Translations under genes and position numbers: made by a program
Shown here: in pieces, positions 44,801-56,101 of the stretch
Position numbering within the stretch: the stretch's first letter is position 1
How the letters are laid out: every line of letters starts with the position of its first letter
Notes under the pieces: generated by a model
Databases searched by the model: none
What the model was told of the DNA's origin: nothing
Seen by the model: the letters and a program-made list of their open reading frames with translations, nothing else
Source: Haliclona indistincta
Lineage: Eukaryota; Porifera; Demospongiae; Haplosclerida; Chalinidae
Length of the DNA: 64,000 nt
Reading direction: 5' to 3'
NCBI GenBank assembly: GCA_964017065.1
Contig: OZ024789.1
Location: 4,281,971-4,345,970 of the forward strand

Positions 44801-47800
44801 GCGGCAAGAATGGCGCCGATCAAAAGCTGTGACCGTGCTTCTACAGCATAGATATTAGCTAAGCTCGAGGAAATAATAACTGCCAAGCCTCGTTGTGGCG
44901 CTAGACTGTGGCTGCTGTGTCATAAGCCCCGTTTACACGACACCTCCAACCCGGATTGAATCCGGATCGACCTGCGTGTAACGCGAGGTTATCCGGATCA
45001 ATCCGGATTGCTCAACCCACATCTGGAGGTGGGTTGAATCCGGATTAATCCGGATTGGGTCCACGTGTAAACAGTAAAGTGAGTTCAAACGCGCTATTGC
45101 TAGTCTTCTCTGGGTGAATTGTAGTTACCATTGCATAGCAGAAGGACGGCGATACATGTTTTTTTCTCTATCTATAGTCTCCTAGCCAAGGCAAGTCTTG
45201 TAACAGCAAAAAAACGATTTCTAGACGTATTGTAGGCTACCGTGACGGCCGTGCAGTTGTTTTACCAAAAGTGAGCTTGCTGGTTGACTATTCCGGTCCT
45301 TATTGTTGCAACAAAGCAAGAGTGGAGTGTATAGACCGGTTGGGCGCTAATACTTGACCGCAATAATTCTATGGAAAAAAATTTCATAATCGCCATTTTT
45401 GAGTCCTACTAGTACACTTTTGCTACAAAGACCGTCAAAAAAAGCGTGGAACACAATTATTATGAGTTCTTTTGTGATGCCAAGCGGAGACAAGCTCGGA
45501 AAAGCACTGACAAGCGCAACTTGATTGGAGTCAAAACTCACACTTGTGACTTCCAGCGCCCGTTTTATCAACGGTAAGCCTCAGAAACAGCGAAATGTAG
45601 CACATTACCTTCGATAAAACTTCGATCTATCTGTTTCTCAGTCTGAAATCACTCCAAAGATCCTAGAACTGTCGAATACACTTTACTACCAGGTATTTGC
45701 TATGGCCCTGGAGCGTTTAGAACCATCTTTTTCAACCCTTTTCCATATATTACGTTTGTCTATGATAGAGAGCCCCCAAGAGATGAGTAACACCCAAGAG
45801 TATCGGCGAATTGCTCCTGTTTGTTCGATATTCACTACATTCTAGGCCTTAAAAATGGCGGACAAAGGCGTGGCACGATGACGTTTTTTAGAAATTATTG
45901 TGGTCAGCTGTTAGCGCCCAAGGGGTCTATAGCAAGGTTCTCCTTCTGTTATGCATAAAATAGCCCTTCTATTACATCAAAATCACCTGCATTTTGGCTC
46001 GTGTGTAGACGGAACGTGATCCGGATTGTGTCTGGGTTGGGCTAATCCGGATTGGGTGTGTGTAAACGAGGCTATAGATGTGGTTCGTCGTGATGTCACA
46101 AACGTACATGGCGCTATTGTATTAGCTTCTATGGGAGAGAGCTGTAGAGCATCGTGTGTCTTGCATTTTCCCATGCTCATAGTTGCAATCTGCATTAATG
46201 CAATAGAAAGAGCTATGTAGAAAGTTGTGTGGACTAACTGCACACACAACTCTGGAAATAAAAAGTGGCTCCTCTAGATTGAAAGCACTGTATCTATGTA
46301 TAATACTGTTAAAATTATGTGTGTGCTTCTCCTAATAACGTGCCAGTACAGTAGAAGGTACAATTACTCATCCCACGATGTGTTTTACATAATTTTGAGT
46401 GTTGTGTTTAGAATTTGGAAATTATTTGTTGCAGGTGATCCTCCTTCCCTGCCTGATCTGATGAGCCAGGTTGCTAGAAATACACAAACAAAGTGGTATG
46501 AAGTGGGCATTCAGTTGAAGATCGATATATCACAACTGGATGCATTTGAGCAACAAACCAAAGATCAAATGCGGCTCTACAGTAAAGTGTTTGATCAGTG
46601 GAAAAAGGAACAAAAAGTGCTGTATACATGGGATACCATTATAAATGTACTTGAAAAGATTAAGGAGAACGAAACTGCGACTGCCATCAGAAAATGGTTG
46701 GGAGAGACTACATCCAGTGATCAATCTTCAGCTGCCCTTGGTGAGATTCCTATAGTGCATTCATAGACTGTCCATCAAAGTGATCAAAATAATGCTTGCA
46801 ACCAGTACACTACATTTACTCTTGAAATTTAATACACCACATATGTTGCTGTTGGCAAGAGTATTGAATGCTCAAAGTCAACGAACTACATCATCAGTTG
46901 GGCGATGAATCTCATTTAAGGCCCACTGAGTAAGTAGGTATTGACAGCACTGATATTAGTACTGCTGAATAGGTACGTGTGTATTAGCAGGAGCGCATAT
47001 AAACAAGGGAGAATGTAACTCTGAACACTACCCCATATAACGGCGAAATCCTAATATGGCTGACTTGCTATTTTTAGTTACTTCCATATAAAGTATAAAT
47101 GTGACGTTTGCGGATGTAATAACTAGTACACGCCCGTTATTAATAATATACCGGGTGGAGGCGCGGTTGAAATTATAGACCTTATATGGATTATAGTTCT
47201 TATATGGAATCTATTATTTTTAGAACAGCCGCCATGTTAGGATTTCGCCGTTTACAGAGTTACATGCTCCCTTGTTTATATGCGCTCCTGGTATTAGTTA
47301 TTGGCCTTTATAAAATTTTAGATTGGATCTAATTTTCGACGCGCACTCGCTGTTCGAAAATAAAATCCTGGCTAAAATAACCGGCTATACGGTAAATGAC
47401 CGCGGGAAAGTCGAGTTGCCCGAGCAACGGTCGAGGGTGCAGCCTGAGACTGTTCAAGGGCAACCGAGTTATGTAGTGTAATAACTGGCTTATTATATAG
47501 TTCATCGCACATAACACTGTGAGCTCAATAACATCGCGAATAATTCAAACTCGCAAAGACGCAATGGTCTGTTGCTATAGAAGACGCTTTTGCGCGGTCA
47601 TTAACGTACATTAAGGTGGCGGGTTACCAGAATTAATTATATTCATGACTTGTGACTTGTGAAGTAGTATCTAGCAGTGCTCCAGGATCCCCGAGCCTGT
47701 TTACTCGGCTACTGATAAACATAGCGTGACTTACAGGCAAAAAGGTCTAAACTCGCCGTAATTTTGTGGCGTCCTCACGGACATTTCACTGCATAACTCG

Positions 47801-50800
47801 CGCTATGTTTATCAGTAGCTGAGTAAACAGGCTCGGGCACTCGAGGATGTCCTGGAGCACTGCTAGATACTACTTTCGCTAGCTGCTATCGAGCAGTTTG
47901 AGAGAATTTTGGCGCAAGAAAATGCGTTTTTAGTCACATTCGTTTTGCTCGCTACCAGACGGCGCATTCGATCTGGTGCTTGCTTATTTTACTTTTGGAG
48001 AACAGCTGACTTTGGCGCATCGAATGATGGTCTACACAATGTTATAGCATGCTTCCTTTTGCTGCTACAGACGTTTATATTCTGTGAATATTAATTAGCT
48101 CAGACTGGTAACCGTCACCTTAATGCCCCTGAAGATGACATACTATGTAATAAAAATCAGCTATCAACGCCTACATACACATGGACCTCAACTTAGATTC
48201 ATCACCCAATTGATTGTGCTATTGAGCATTCATACCCTTAGTTATGAACTAGATATAGAACTCTCTTATTGCCTATTTTCAGGCTTGGGTAGCATGCATT
48301 GCTCATGATGGCTGTCTGCTAAGTGAATAACTTTGTGGTCGCTTTCACTTATTATTTTTTGTTTAGTCCATGTATGGTAGACATGTTGTTTTAATGCATC
48401 TTTGATATACATTCTGACTCGTCAGTTGGAGAATAAATCACAAAAGACTAGTTTTCGAAATGTGCGTCATGTTCATGCTTTCTGTGCTCTGCTTTTCCTA
48501 TCTCTTAGTTTATTGTACAGACATTCAAATTAGTGCTAAAACGAATCAATCGAATATTCGAATATTCGTTCGTTAGCGTGTTCATTCGTTAATTCGTCAA
48601 TATTCGATTGAATCACGTGATCTACACGTGTCATGGCGAGTTCTTCATCTGCTGATTGTGGCACAAACGACGCTCCATTCGAGAAGTCCAGTAGATCGCA
48701 CGTGTGGAAATACTTCAAGCGAAAGAAAAACTATGCTAAGTGTCTTTTGTGCTCTGCTGAGTACAAGTACAATGGTGGGACAACGTCCAATCTTATTGCT
48801 CATCTAGAGCGAAAGCATCCAGCTTCAGTTACCAAGCCAGCTACCAGGTCAAAGCAGGAAGAAGGTAGTCAAGCGCAACAGTCAATGAGATCTTTTGTGC
48901 AAGCACAACCGTGCAGCAGTAAACCTTAATGTTCTGTCAACACACAACGTGAAATCACGCGGATTCTTTCTCGATGGCCTTGGCTGGATATGAGACCATT
49001 GTTCGCGACCGTGGTCTAAAGGAGTTACTTGCCTTCATTGAGCCTAACTACCAGCTACCATCGACTACACACGTGAGCACCTTAATTCGAAAGCAATTTC
49101 ATGATGGAAAGGCAGCTTTGTCAATGACAGTGATAGTGATGATGAGGTTGTATGTACAAGTGTTGATGATTGCAATGATGAGTAATTTTTCCACTTTGTA
49201 CATGTAATAATTGTATTTTGCATGTGCGAATAGAATATTCGATTATTCGTTCGATTTGGAAAGATTCGATTTGTTACGATTTCAAACATTCGTTTTAGCA
49301 CTAATTCAAATGTGTCTTGTCATTATTACATTAGATGCTTCTAAATCAGATGATGACGAAGTCGGTCCTCCGCCAGCTAAGATAACGAAAAGATCATCTG
49401 ATACAAAAGGTGAAGGTCAGTGTGTGCTGCATGTATTATAGTAACTCTTATTTGAAGAAGTCACCTACCACAGCTGGTTAGAAAAACTTGTATTACAGAT
49501 TTGCAGATTTTTTACTATGACAACCAAGGGGTGTAACCTCATCTAACTGAAATGAAATTTGTTATTGAATGGGTCATTCTAGCTGTCTTATGATCAGAAG
49601 ATGCAATTATAACTATATGACTATACCGTTGTTGTAGTATTTTTCACTCTGTTTAAATTTTGTGAGCTGAACAATTTACAAAAAAATTAAACCCACAAAA
49701 TTTGTATACAGTACAATTTTGTATTATGCTCATTCAAATCGCAAATTTTGATTCTGCTGAAATTTACCAAGTGAAATATTTTGTGACTCGACTACGGAAA
49801 TTGTCCCATGAGTTCATCACATCAGTGCATTTGTCAACTGTTTTCTGCAGCAATTTTCGTATTTACAAACAAAAAACATCAAGACAATAGTTTAATTTAT
49901 GTACAGATAATTCTTGTGAGGATAATGCTCTTTGTATATAGGTCAGCCGACAATAGAAACGAGTACAAGTATACTACCTCACGATCAGACACTCCACCTT
50001 CAAATTGACACTGTCACTTGTAAGTTTTCCTAGTATGTACTTGGACAGTGGCTTATTAAGTTGGAATGATTATACTTAAGTCTAGTTCTTATCTCATGCA
50101 TATGCCTTGTGCTATACAATAATGTAAGTGTTCCATGCTTTTTAGGATCCTATGCTTAGTAGCAACTAAAGTTAAGCCATAAAATGCATGTAATTAAATG
50201 GGTGTGCCATGGCGTCACGTTGATTTAAACTGCAAATTATGGATATTTCTGGTACACAGTTTGTTCCATGTTGCAGTGTGCCTTCATCCTTCGGTGGTTT
50301 GCAGAAACCACCGAAGGGTAACCGCCTCTGCCGTTGCCAACAGAGGGTGTCCCTTGCGGAACCAACCTTGTGTGACCCACACACTTACGTAAACACCACC
50401 ACCCGTCAGACAAGAGTGTTTGCTACGGTGGCAGGTCACGGCTCTGAGAGATGAGGCATGAGGACCCAGTCTCTCGGAGGGGTTGTGAAGACTGAGTATG
50501 ATTTCAGGGTTTCAACCGGTCGTTCAAAAGAGGGCTGCTGGACCGGGCCGCCACGTAAGGCTTGTGACCTGCACCATGAAGCCCAGACCGCGTAACTACC
50601 AGCAATGGCGTCATGACAGCACAGTTTCTTGAACAGGGCTCCGTACTTCCGACCGATCCCGAGCTTTGGAAGGAGATGATCTTTTTCTGGATCCCATCTT
50701 CCCAGCGAACCAACAATGAATGCATATAGCATAGTTTCGAACCCCTTGTCCTCGAGCCGTTTCTAACACTACATGTTTGAAACTTGCATTGATCAATGCT

Positions 50801-53800
50801 CTATCGATAGGCAAACTAACTGCATACTGGAATTCTAATTTCCAGGCTAACTGTACAAATACTCATTGCTATAGATAAATAGCTTTTTGAAAAGTTAGGA
50901 ATCTCATTAATTTTAGCTTGCCCACCACCTTAATAATCTCTGGCCTAAGTATGACTGTGTCTCTTTCGTATTATCTGTGTACTCTTGATCTCAATTTTAT
51001 TCATTATGTTTTATTCAAAGATGAGGAGAAGGAGGAGGATATTGCTGATGATGATCAAGCCAGTTCTCCACCAACCAAAAGACGAAAGACATCTCAACCT
51101 AACATTAGTAAGTTTGTGTGCATTTGCCTAGTTAGCCATGTGGGTAGGTGGGTACCTGTCTGGGCTCATGGACCCATACCAAATTCCGTTCCAGGACAAG
51201 CGATATATTCATTTCATTTCCCTAGCCCTCTCAAGTGTAATTGTGCAGCTTTACGTACTAGTTAAAGCACCGTGTCTAGTGCTCTATGGTGTATAATTGC
51301 ACGAGGGGCGTGGCGAGGGGCAAATAGAGCACAAGCCGAAGGCGAGTGCTCTATTTGTCGTTGAGACACGTCCAGAGTTCAATTATATGCTGTACAGCAC
51401 AAGACGCGGTGCTTTAACTGGTTTAAAGTGTGACCTTGCAGAAACTAGCCCGGAGTCGATCACTATACGCGAACAGTTGCTGCCTGTGGTCCCGCCCCCA
51501 GTGCTCTATGAAACAACGAGTGCGCTCTATGGCATTTAGAGCACTGGCGGTGCCTTTGAACTTGTATGGTATCATACTTTAATGACAATAGAGAGGTTCA
51601 GATTTTTGTTGATAGCTTTTTTAAATGCTTGTGATGTCACTTTTTATTACTATACGGAAAAAAAACAAGTATACTGGCAAGCTACGTCTACGTGTGGCAG
51701 TCAGAGCACAGCTTGCACTGCCAGTCTGGGTTTGGCAACTTATCCCTTGTGCATGAAGTCATCATTGTAGCTTTCATGTGTAGCACAGTGTGAAGATGCC
51801 GTGTAGGTGCTGCCATGTTGATATTATTTGTTTAGTCCTAGCTAGGCTAGTACTTTGCTCTTCAGCTTCTAGATCTGTTGTAGTCACTAGAGAAAGCAGT
51901 GTGTATACTGGCTATGTAAACTTTTGATAGCAATGTGTTATCTGTCAGTTATACTAATAGATGTCAGTAGCAGTCAGACAACTTGTGAAGACATACACTG
52001 TACATAAAGGAAATGACACTAGGCAACTTAGTTGCGCGCAACTGTTACCAGCAACAAAATCGCGTAGTGTGTCATGCGAATTTGTAGTAATTCTGTTGCG
52101 TGCAACATTGTTGCGGGAATAGAACACTGTTTTATTCTAGGCAACGAAGTTGCATGGATTATGGTTATTTTTGTGCCACCTTAGCCCTTAGGTCAATTAG
52201 CAGAAGGAAGCTGTGCAGGAAAAAAGGAATCTATGCAGGAATCTATGCTCGTACGCGATATTACAGCTGAGTGGTGCCAGACAGCACAGCCTGCATTAAT
52301 TGCTGTAATATCGTGTACAAGCAGCGCTCGGCGAACGCATCGCATAGATTCCTGCATGGATGGCAGATAAGCTTGCTTGAGCAGTTTTAGCTCCGTACCT
52401 TTTGCACAACTAAAGAAAAAGTGTTTACAATCGATCGTGCTTAGTCTTCACAGGGCGAGCTCGTCACTCCGCGATGGCTAAAACTGCGTTGCTAAAATTT
52501 GCTATATTTGATGCCTATCGATAGGCAAGCAAACTGCACGCAGCAACTCTGTCAGCACGAATACCGTTGACTAGGAAAAGCTACTTGCAAAAGTCATGAA
52601 TATTGTTAATTCTGGTAATCCGCCACCTTAATCGTGTTCTGTGCATAAACGTAATTCTGTGTGATGTCCTTTATTTCTGGTGGTGTAATAATATTGTGCT
52701 GCTGATCTAAAATTATTATCTTCCAAGGTTAATCTTTCAATTCCTGGACCACCGCTTGACTGCATGCATGTACATGTATATATATATGGTTGTATTTTGA
52801 AATTAAGTCAAAGAGCTCAATTTTTTACATAAACAGGGCCTGCAGAAGACATCATTGCACCAAAAGATGTTTCTTGTAAACTTAAAGTTCCAGACCTAGT
52901 TCAGCTTCCTGAAGGAGGTCAGTCTGTTGGCTACGTACTTCTCATTGTTATTCATGTTGCTGACTGTATAGGTTTCACTAGTCATCATGGTCCTATTGAA
53001 GTCAAGGTTAAACCAGGTCCTGAGGTTCCTGAAAGTCTACTTTCTCTCATGAAGAACTATGCTGACATGTTACTGGTACTAAGAACCACAGTGCTACCTG
53101 AGGATAAGTTCCATTGCCTCAAAACTTTCTTATCTGATTTGTGTGATGAAAAGTCAATACGGCAATGTTCTACGTTAGATGATGTCATTGACCTTCTTAA
53201 AGAACATTTGAAGATTTACCATTTCAACATCGACATTCTTAATATTAGTTGTGACAAATTCTGTAGTTGTGAAGCAAAACTTTCAATAGAGCAGTACAGA
53301 AAGCAGCTTAATCACTTCTTCTCGAATACTTCAGTCAAGAAATTTAAGGATGTTTTGGAAACAAGGATAAGTGACAACAGCAAAGTGGAGACTGTTACAA
53401 TAAAACTAGATGAAACCAGAACCGACGACACTCTTAAGGCATTAAAAAAACTCGTCCATCACTTTTTTGGTATTCATTACAAGGTTTTGATCCATTGCGG
53501 TACCAAAGAAGGTTGTGTGCTCATTACTTGGATTGTTCCTGTGTCACTTGTCTCTATTTTGAGAGAGAAGGCTGAGCAACTGTCGTCAAAGCATTTGGCT
53601 GGTCTTGGTGTCCTTGAACTTGTGATTGGTCTACGTATTGCTTCTAATGAAGGTTGTAGTGTATTCTATTCGATATATACTAGCTGTTTTGTTTCATGTT
53701 CTTATAGGTACCCATGCTACAAGTCCTGCAGTAAAGAGTGTTCATAACAATGATACTAAAGGTACATTCTTATTGATAATACTACAATTATAACTATAAT

Positions 53801-54056
53801 GATACTTTTCTAGCTCTACTACAAGATAGAACAGACAGTATGGAACAGCAAATGCCGAGTGAGCAGGTGACAACTGATTTGATGATTGCAAAATTTCTAA
53901 AACGTCATCAGAAAGAGCTTGAGACACTGCAATTAGAAAATAAAGAATTACGTGATAAGCTGGAAAAGCAGAATTCATCAAAATCAGAAATCCTTCAAAT
54001 TAAAATGAAAGGTGAGGCAGTACATGAAGTGAAAGTAGTCTCGCGGGCCGCGCCCT
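41861..54056 (+). CDS. 2A-peptide / Death-domain / coiled-coil protein
   Basis: Exons joined by GT-AG sites, all phase 1: 41861-42326, 46435-46740, 49335-49409, 49942-50019, 51021-51107, 52837-52917, 52972-53652, 53708-53761 and 53814 to 54011 or beyond. About 675 codons. Exon 1 (155 aa from ATG, MISVELWRARIGAFN) ends in a hydrophobic stretch (RLVLLIVIISQALII) directly followed by SGDVETNPGP, a 2A ribosome-skipping motif. Exon 2 is a Death domain (LMSQVARNTQTKWYEVGIQL, TWDTIINVLEKI). Then come acidic/NLS-like linkers (PPTKRRKTSQP), a 227-residue domain I do not recognise by name (KLDETRTDDTLKALKKLVHH, GCVLITWIVPVSL, GVLELVIGLRIA) and a coiled coil (LETLQLENKELRDKLEKQ). 2A would split the N-terminal peptide from a cytosolic Death-domain product. 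The last frame runs into a transposon at 54036 and stops at 54059. Joining exon 1 to the rest is inferred from phase and spacing. Confidence 0.65.
42859..42975. mobile_element. Foldback MITE with GTTATAACACCCC ends
   Basis: GTTATAACACCCC is mirrored by GGGGTGTTATAAC, and inner arms mirror GTTTACAGTCACTCG/CGTGACTGTAAAT around a GC-rich loop. It lies in the first intron of the 2A-Death gene. Confidence 0.75.
43592..43946. mobile_element. GC-rich element with CAGTACCGCTCACGAGTAAG ends, TA-flanked
   Basis: The 22-bp terminal inverted repeats CAGTACCGCTCACGAGTAAG / CTTACTCGTGAGCGGTACTG are flanked by TA on both sides. The 355-bp interior is rich in CCGCGGG-type words, unlike its AT-rich surroundings. 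The TA target suggests a Tc1/mariner-type MITE. Confidence 0.8.
44926..46072. mobile_element. PIF/Harbinger-like MITE with GTTTACACG ends
   Basis: The left end GCCCCGTTTACACGA is mirrored by TGTAAACGAGGC. The flanks TAA and TAT fit a 3-bp target. AATCCGGATT motifs are repeated in the first and last 150 bp, and an internal GTCCACGTGTAAACAG near 45060 suggests a partial or nested end. No transposase. It sits in the first intron of the 2A-Death gene. Confidence 0.7.
46988..47290. mobile_element. Foldback MITE with CAGGAGCG ends and 7-bp flanking repeat
   Basis: CAGGAGCGCATATAAACAAG is mirrored by the arm ending CGCTCCTG. GTATTAG lies directly on both outer sides (46981-46987 and 47291-47297). 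The CAGG ends and a 7-8 bp target fit a hAT-type element. Intronic to the 2A-Death gene. Confidence 0.8.
47615..48119. mobile_element. TTAA-flanked element (piggyBac-type target)
   Basis: TTAA lies at 47611-47614 and 48120-48123. The ends are GGTGGCGGGTTACC and GGTAACCGTCACC. An inner foldback (47665-47880, arms GCTCCAGGATCCCCGAGCC.. and its mirror) fills the middle. Related ends (GGTAATCCGCCACCTTAA near 52631, TTACCGTCACCTTAA near 59042) show it is a family. Confidence 0.8.
48531..49303 (+). mobile_element. Internally deleted hAT element with BED zinc-finger ORF and perfect 8-bp target duplication
   Basis: The terminal inverted repeats TAGTGCTAAAACGAAT / ATTCGTTTTAGCACTA are flanked by ATTCAAAT on both sides (48523-48530 and 49304-49311). 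The 48633-48929 frame encodes a BED finger (HVWKYFKRKKNYAKCLLC, then SNLIAHLERKHP). The 48974-49100 region resembles the next part of ZBED/hAT transposases (LLAFIEPNYQLPSTTHVSTL) in another frame. The catalytic domain is deleted, so it is non-autonomous. Its right edge lies about 30 bp before the 49335 exon of the host gene. Confidence 0.92.
50436..50760 (-). pseudogene. Reverse-transcriptase C-terminal fragment (retrotransposon)
   Basis: The minus frame encodes AFIVGSLGRWDPEKDHLLPK, LGIGRKYGALFKKLCCHD and a following segment. The pattern FIVGSLGxWDPxN is familiar from the end of retroelement reverse transcriptases. There is no RT core (YADD-type) in the window, so this is a short relic. It lies in an intron of the 2A-Death gene. 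Confidence 0.5.
51260..51540. mobile_element. Foldback MITE
   Basis: AGTTAAAGCACCG (51260) is mirrored by CGGTGCTTTAACT (51407-51419), with inner arms around GAGCACAAGCCGAAGGCGAG. A tail with GTGCTCTATG repeats continues to about 51540. The phrase CGAGCCGAAGGCGAGTGC of the element at 35620 is similar, so they may be relatives. Confidence 0.6.
52233..52356. repeat. Inverted repeat around GCGATATTACAGC
   Basis: AGGAATCTATGC..TACGCGATATTACAGC is mirrored by GCTGTAATATCG..GCATAGATTCCT. Short foldback within a repeat-rich intron (51.98-52.63 kb) of the 2A-Death gene. Confidence 0.6.
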
Positions 54057-54506
54057 CATAAGCAATCTATTGCGTGGGTTTTCACGTGACTACAGGGCGC
54101 GATTGCGCATGAAGCTGTTGACAGAGCTTGTTAGCTGGCAAAATTGGCGTGTTTGTCGTGGAAAGTCTTACTAGCGACAGCTAATGCCTGCTACTCGTTT
54201 TTCTCGATGCTGCTGACAGTGTATTCTATGTGATTCATGTTCATGCAATGGTACCTCGTGAGTCGTGACTGCTCCAGCGATCATGAACATCGTGATTATA
54301 TAGCCAACCAGGTTGGTATCGCTCTAGGAATAGTTTTAGCATGCTAAAAGCCTGTTAACATGCTACACGCTTACTTACTACATGTAGACTGGTGACGTCG
54401 ACTAAACAAAGAGTGACGTGTCGTTTGATTACATTCCATTGTGCCACAAAAACCTGGCGTTAGTGACCAGACGTTCCCACCCCGGAACGTTTGGCCCGCG
54501 AGACTA
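54036..54506. mobile_element. 471-bp element with TAGTCTCG ends and perfect 9-bp target duplication, inside a coding frame
   Basis: The ends TAGTCTCGCGGGCC and GGCCCGCGAGACTA are flanked by AAGTGAAAG on both sides (54027-54035 and 54507-54515). The outer eight bases TAGTCTCG equal those of the element at 36722, with the same target length, so they belong to one superfamily (Mutator-like by target size). The insertion breaks the GEAVHEVK / DEAVHEVF reading frame. Confidence 0.92.
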
Positions 54507-54787
54507 AAGTGAAAGATGAGGCAGTACATGAAGTGTTTTATCAAAAATGTAAGCATGCATGTCATCTATAGGATAATGCTCTCAGTGAGTAAAAGCAGAA
54601 AAATTAGTTATTTTCGTGACAGCATTACAAGTCTTTCTTGACACGACCTCTTCGTAGCAGTTCTGAGTTAGACTAGTCAGCACCTCAATGACTGGAAGGA
54701 GCAAGTTGGCACAATTATTTCATTACTAATGATAAGTCAATAAGCCTTTCAATGGATTTTATGGGTGGAGTTAATTAAATGCGATGT

Positions 54788-55761
54788 CACTTCCGGAGTC
54801 TCACTGCTGCTCCACTAGCGGCTGTAATGAATGGGAGTGATTGAGAAAATGGACGAACTTTGGGCTCCACATACTTAAGCTGGGTTTTGATTGTTCTTGC
54901 AAAAATCGGGTAATTTAGAGCCTGGCTATTAATATGAACTAGAATCAGCACGATCGTGATTTAGTTGAACGGCGAAACAGCGATGCCAGACATAACTGTA
55001 TAACGGGAACAAACATGTTACTGAAAGAAGCACAGCCTTGTGGAAGCACCAACCATGTGTGAGCAGTTCTGCTTTGATGGTGTAGAGTGTTTAGCGCCGT
55101 AGGCAACAGTAGAACGAAGACAAGGACGAGGATAAGCTGCCACACTGCACAGTAGCACAGCGTATTGGTAGCCATGAATGATAGTTGTTTACAGCAGGAA
55201 GAATACTAGTAAAGATTGCTACAGCGTTCAGCAGAAGTGCAGTAGTGTGCAGCGCCGGCAGTCATTGTCGTTAGTGAAGTAAAACAAAAATGAATGAATG
55301 CTACAGCATATGCATCTATGTACCCTGCAGCAGCGCTGGTAGTCAATGTAGAATGTGTATGAAGTTTATAGTTGTAAACTACTCGCTCGCAGTATACTTC
55401 CTTGTTCAGCCATAATTGAGTAGTCATCATTCAAAAATCCATCTCTTTCACACTCACACACCACATATTTATACTACAGACGGACAATACTTTACAACAG
55501 TAGACACAGAGGGGCCGTGCATGACACAGCAACATACAACACAAATACAGTCAATTGTCTGTAACACATCATTGTGTCACATAGTAAAGAATAGCCAAAG
55601 TACTGCCTAAGAATAGCCAAAGTACTGCCTATTACAGTAGCGCAGTTAATAACTTGTGCCTGTAAGGTGTAACAGTACACGCAGTCTAAAGTTCGCCTAT
55701 TTTCTCAATCACTTCCATACATTACAGCCGCTGGAGGTGCTAAAATGGGACTCCGTAAGTG
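54788..55761. mobile_element. Element with 70-bp inverted terminal repeats
   Basis: The left end (CACTTCCGGAGTCTCA..AGCGGCTGTAATGAATGGGA) is mirrored at 55680-55761 (ACATTACAGCCGCTGGAGG..GGGACTCCGTAAGTG). About 970 bp, no transposase seen. Confidence 0.75.
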
Positions 55762-56101
55762 AATTCATGATTAATTGGTGCTTAATTACATTCCATTGCC
55801 TGTTATTGGGAAAGGCTTATTAGCAAGAATCACATTTCCAAAAAGTAAAACTTGTGCATTTTGCTGTTGTAGTTTTACTAAGTTAGCAGCTACACAAAGA
55901 GCTGAGCAAGGTGAAAATAATATATTAACTAAAGTGTCAAACTGGCGTAATGCAAAGGGAAGCTAGCAATTGAAAAGCACAAAAGAGAAAATTATAATTT
56001 TTCACGTCAGAATGGCACTTATTCATTTTATATTGTACGTTCCAGGGGGTATATACATAGCGCGTGCGATGCTATGATGGCTGCTCTAACGACTCTACTA
56101 A

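Noticed and set aside
50918..51265. 115-codon frame as a separate gene
   Set aside because: Only the 51021-51107 part has exon character (phase-1 splice sites, PPTKRRK); the rest is intron and MITE sequence.
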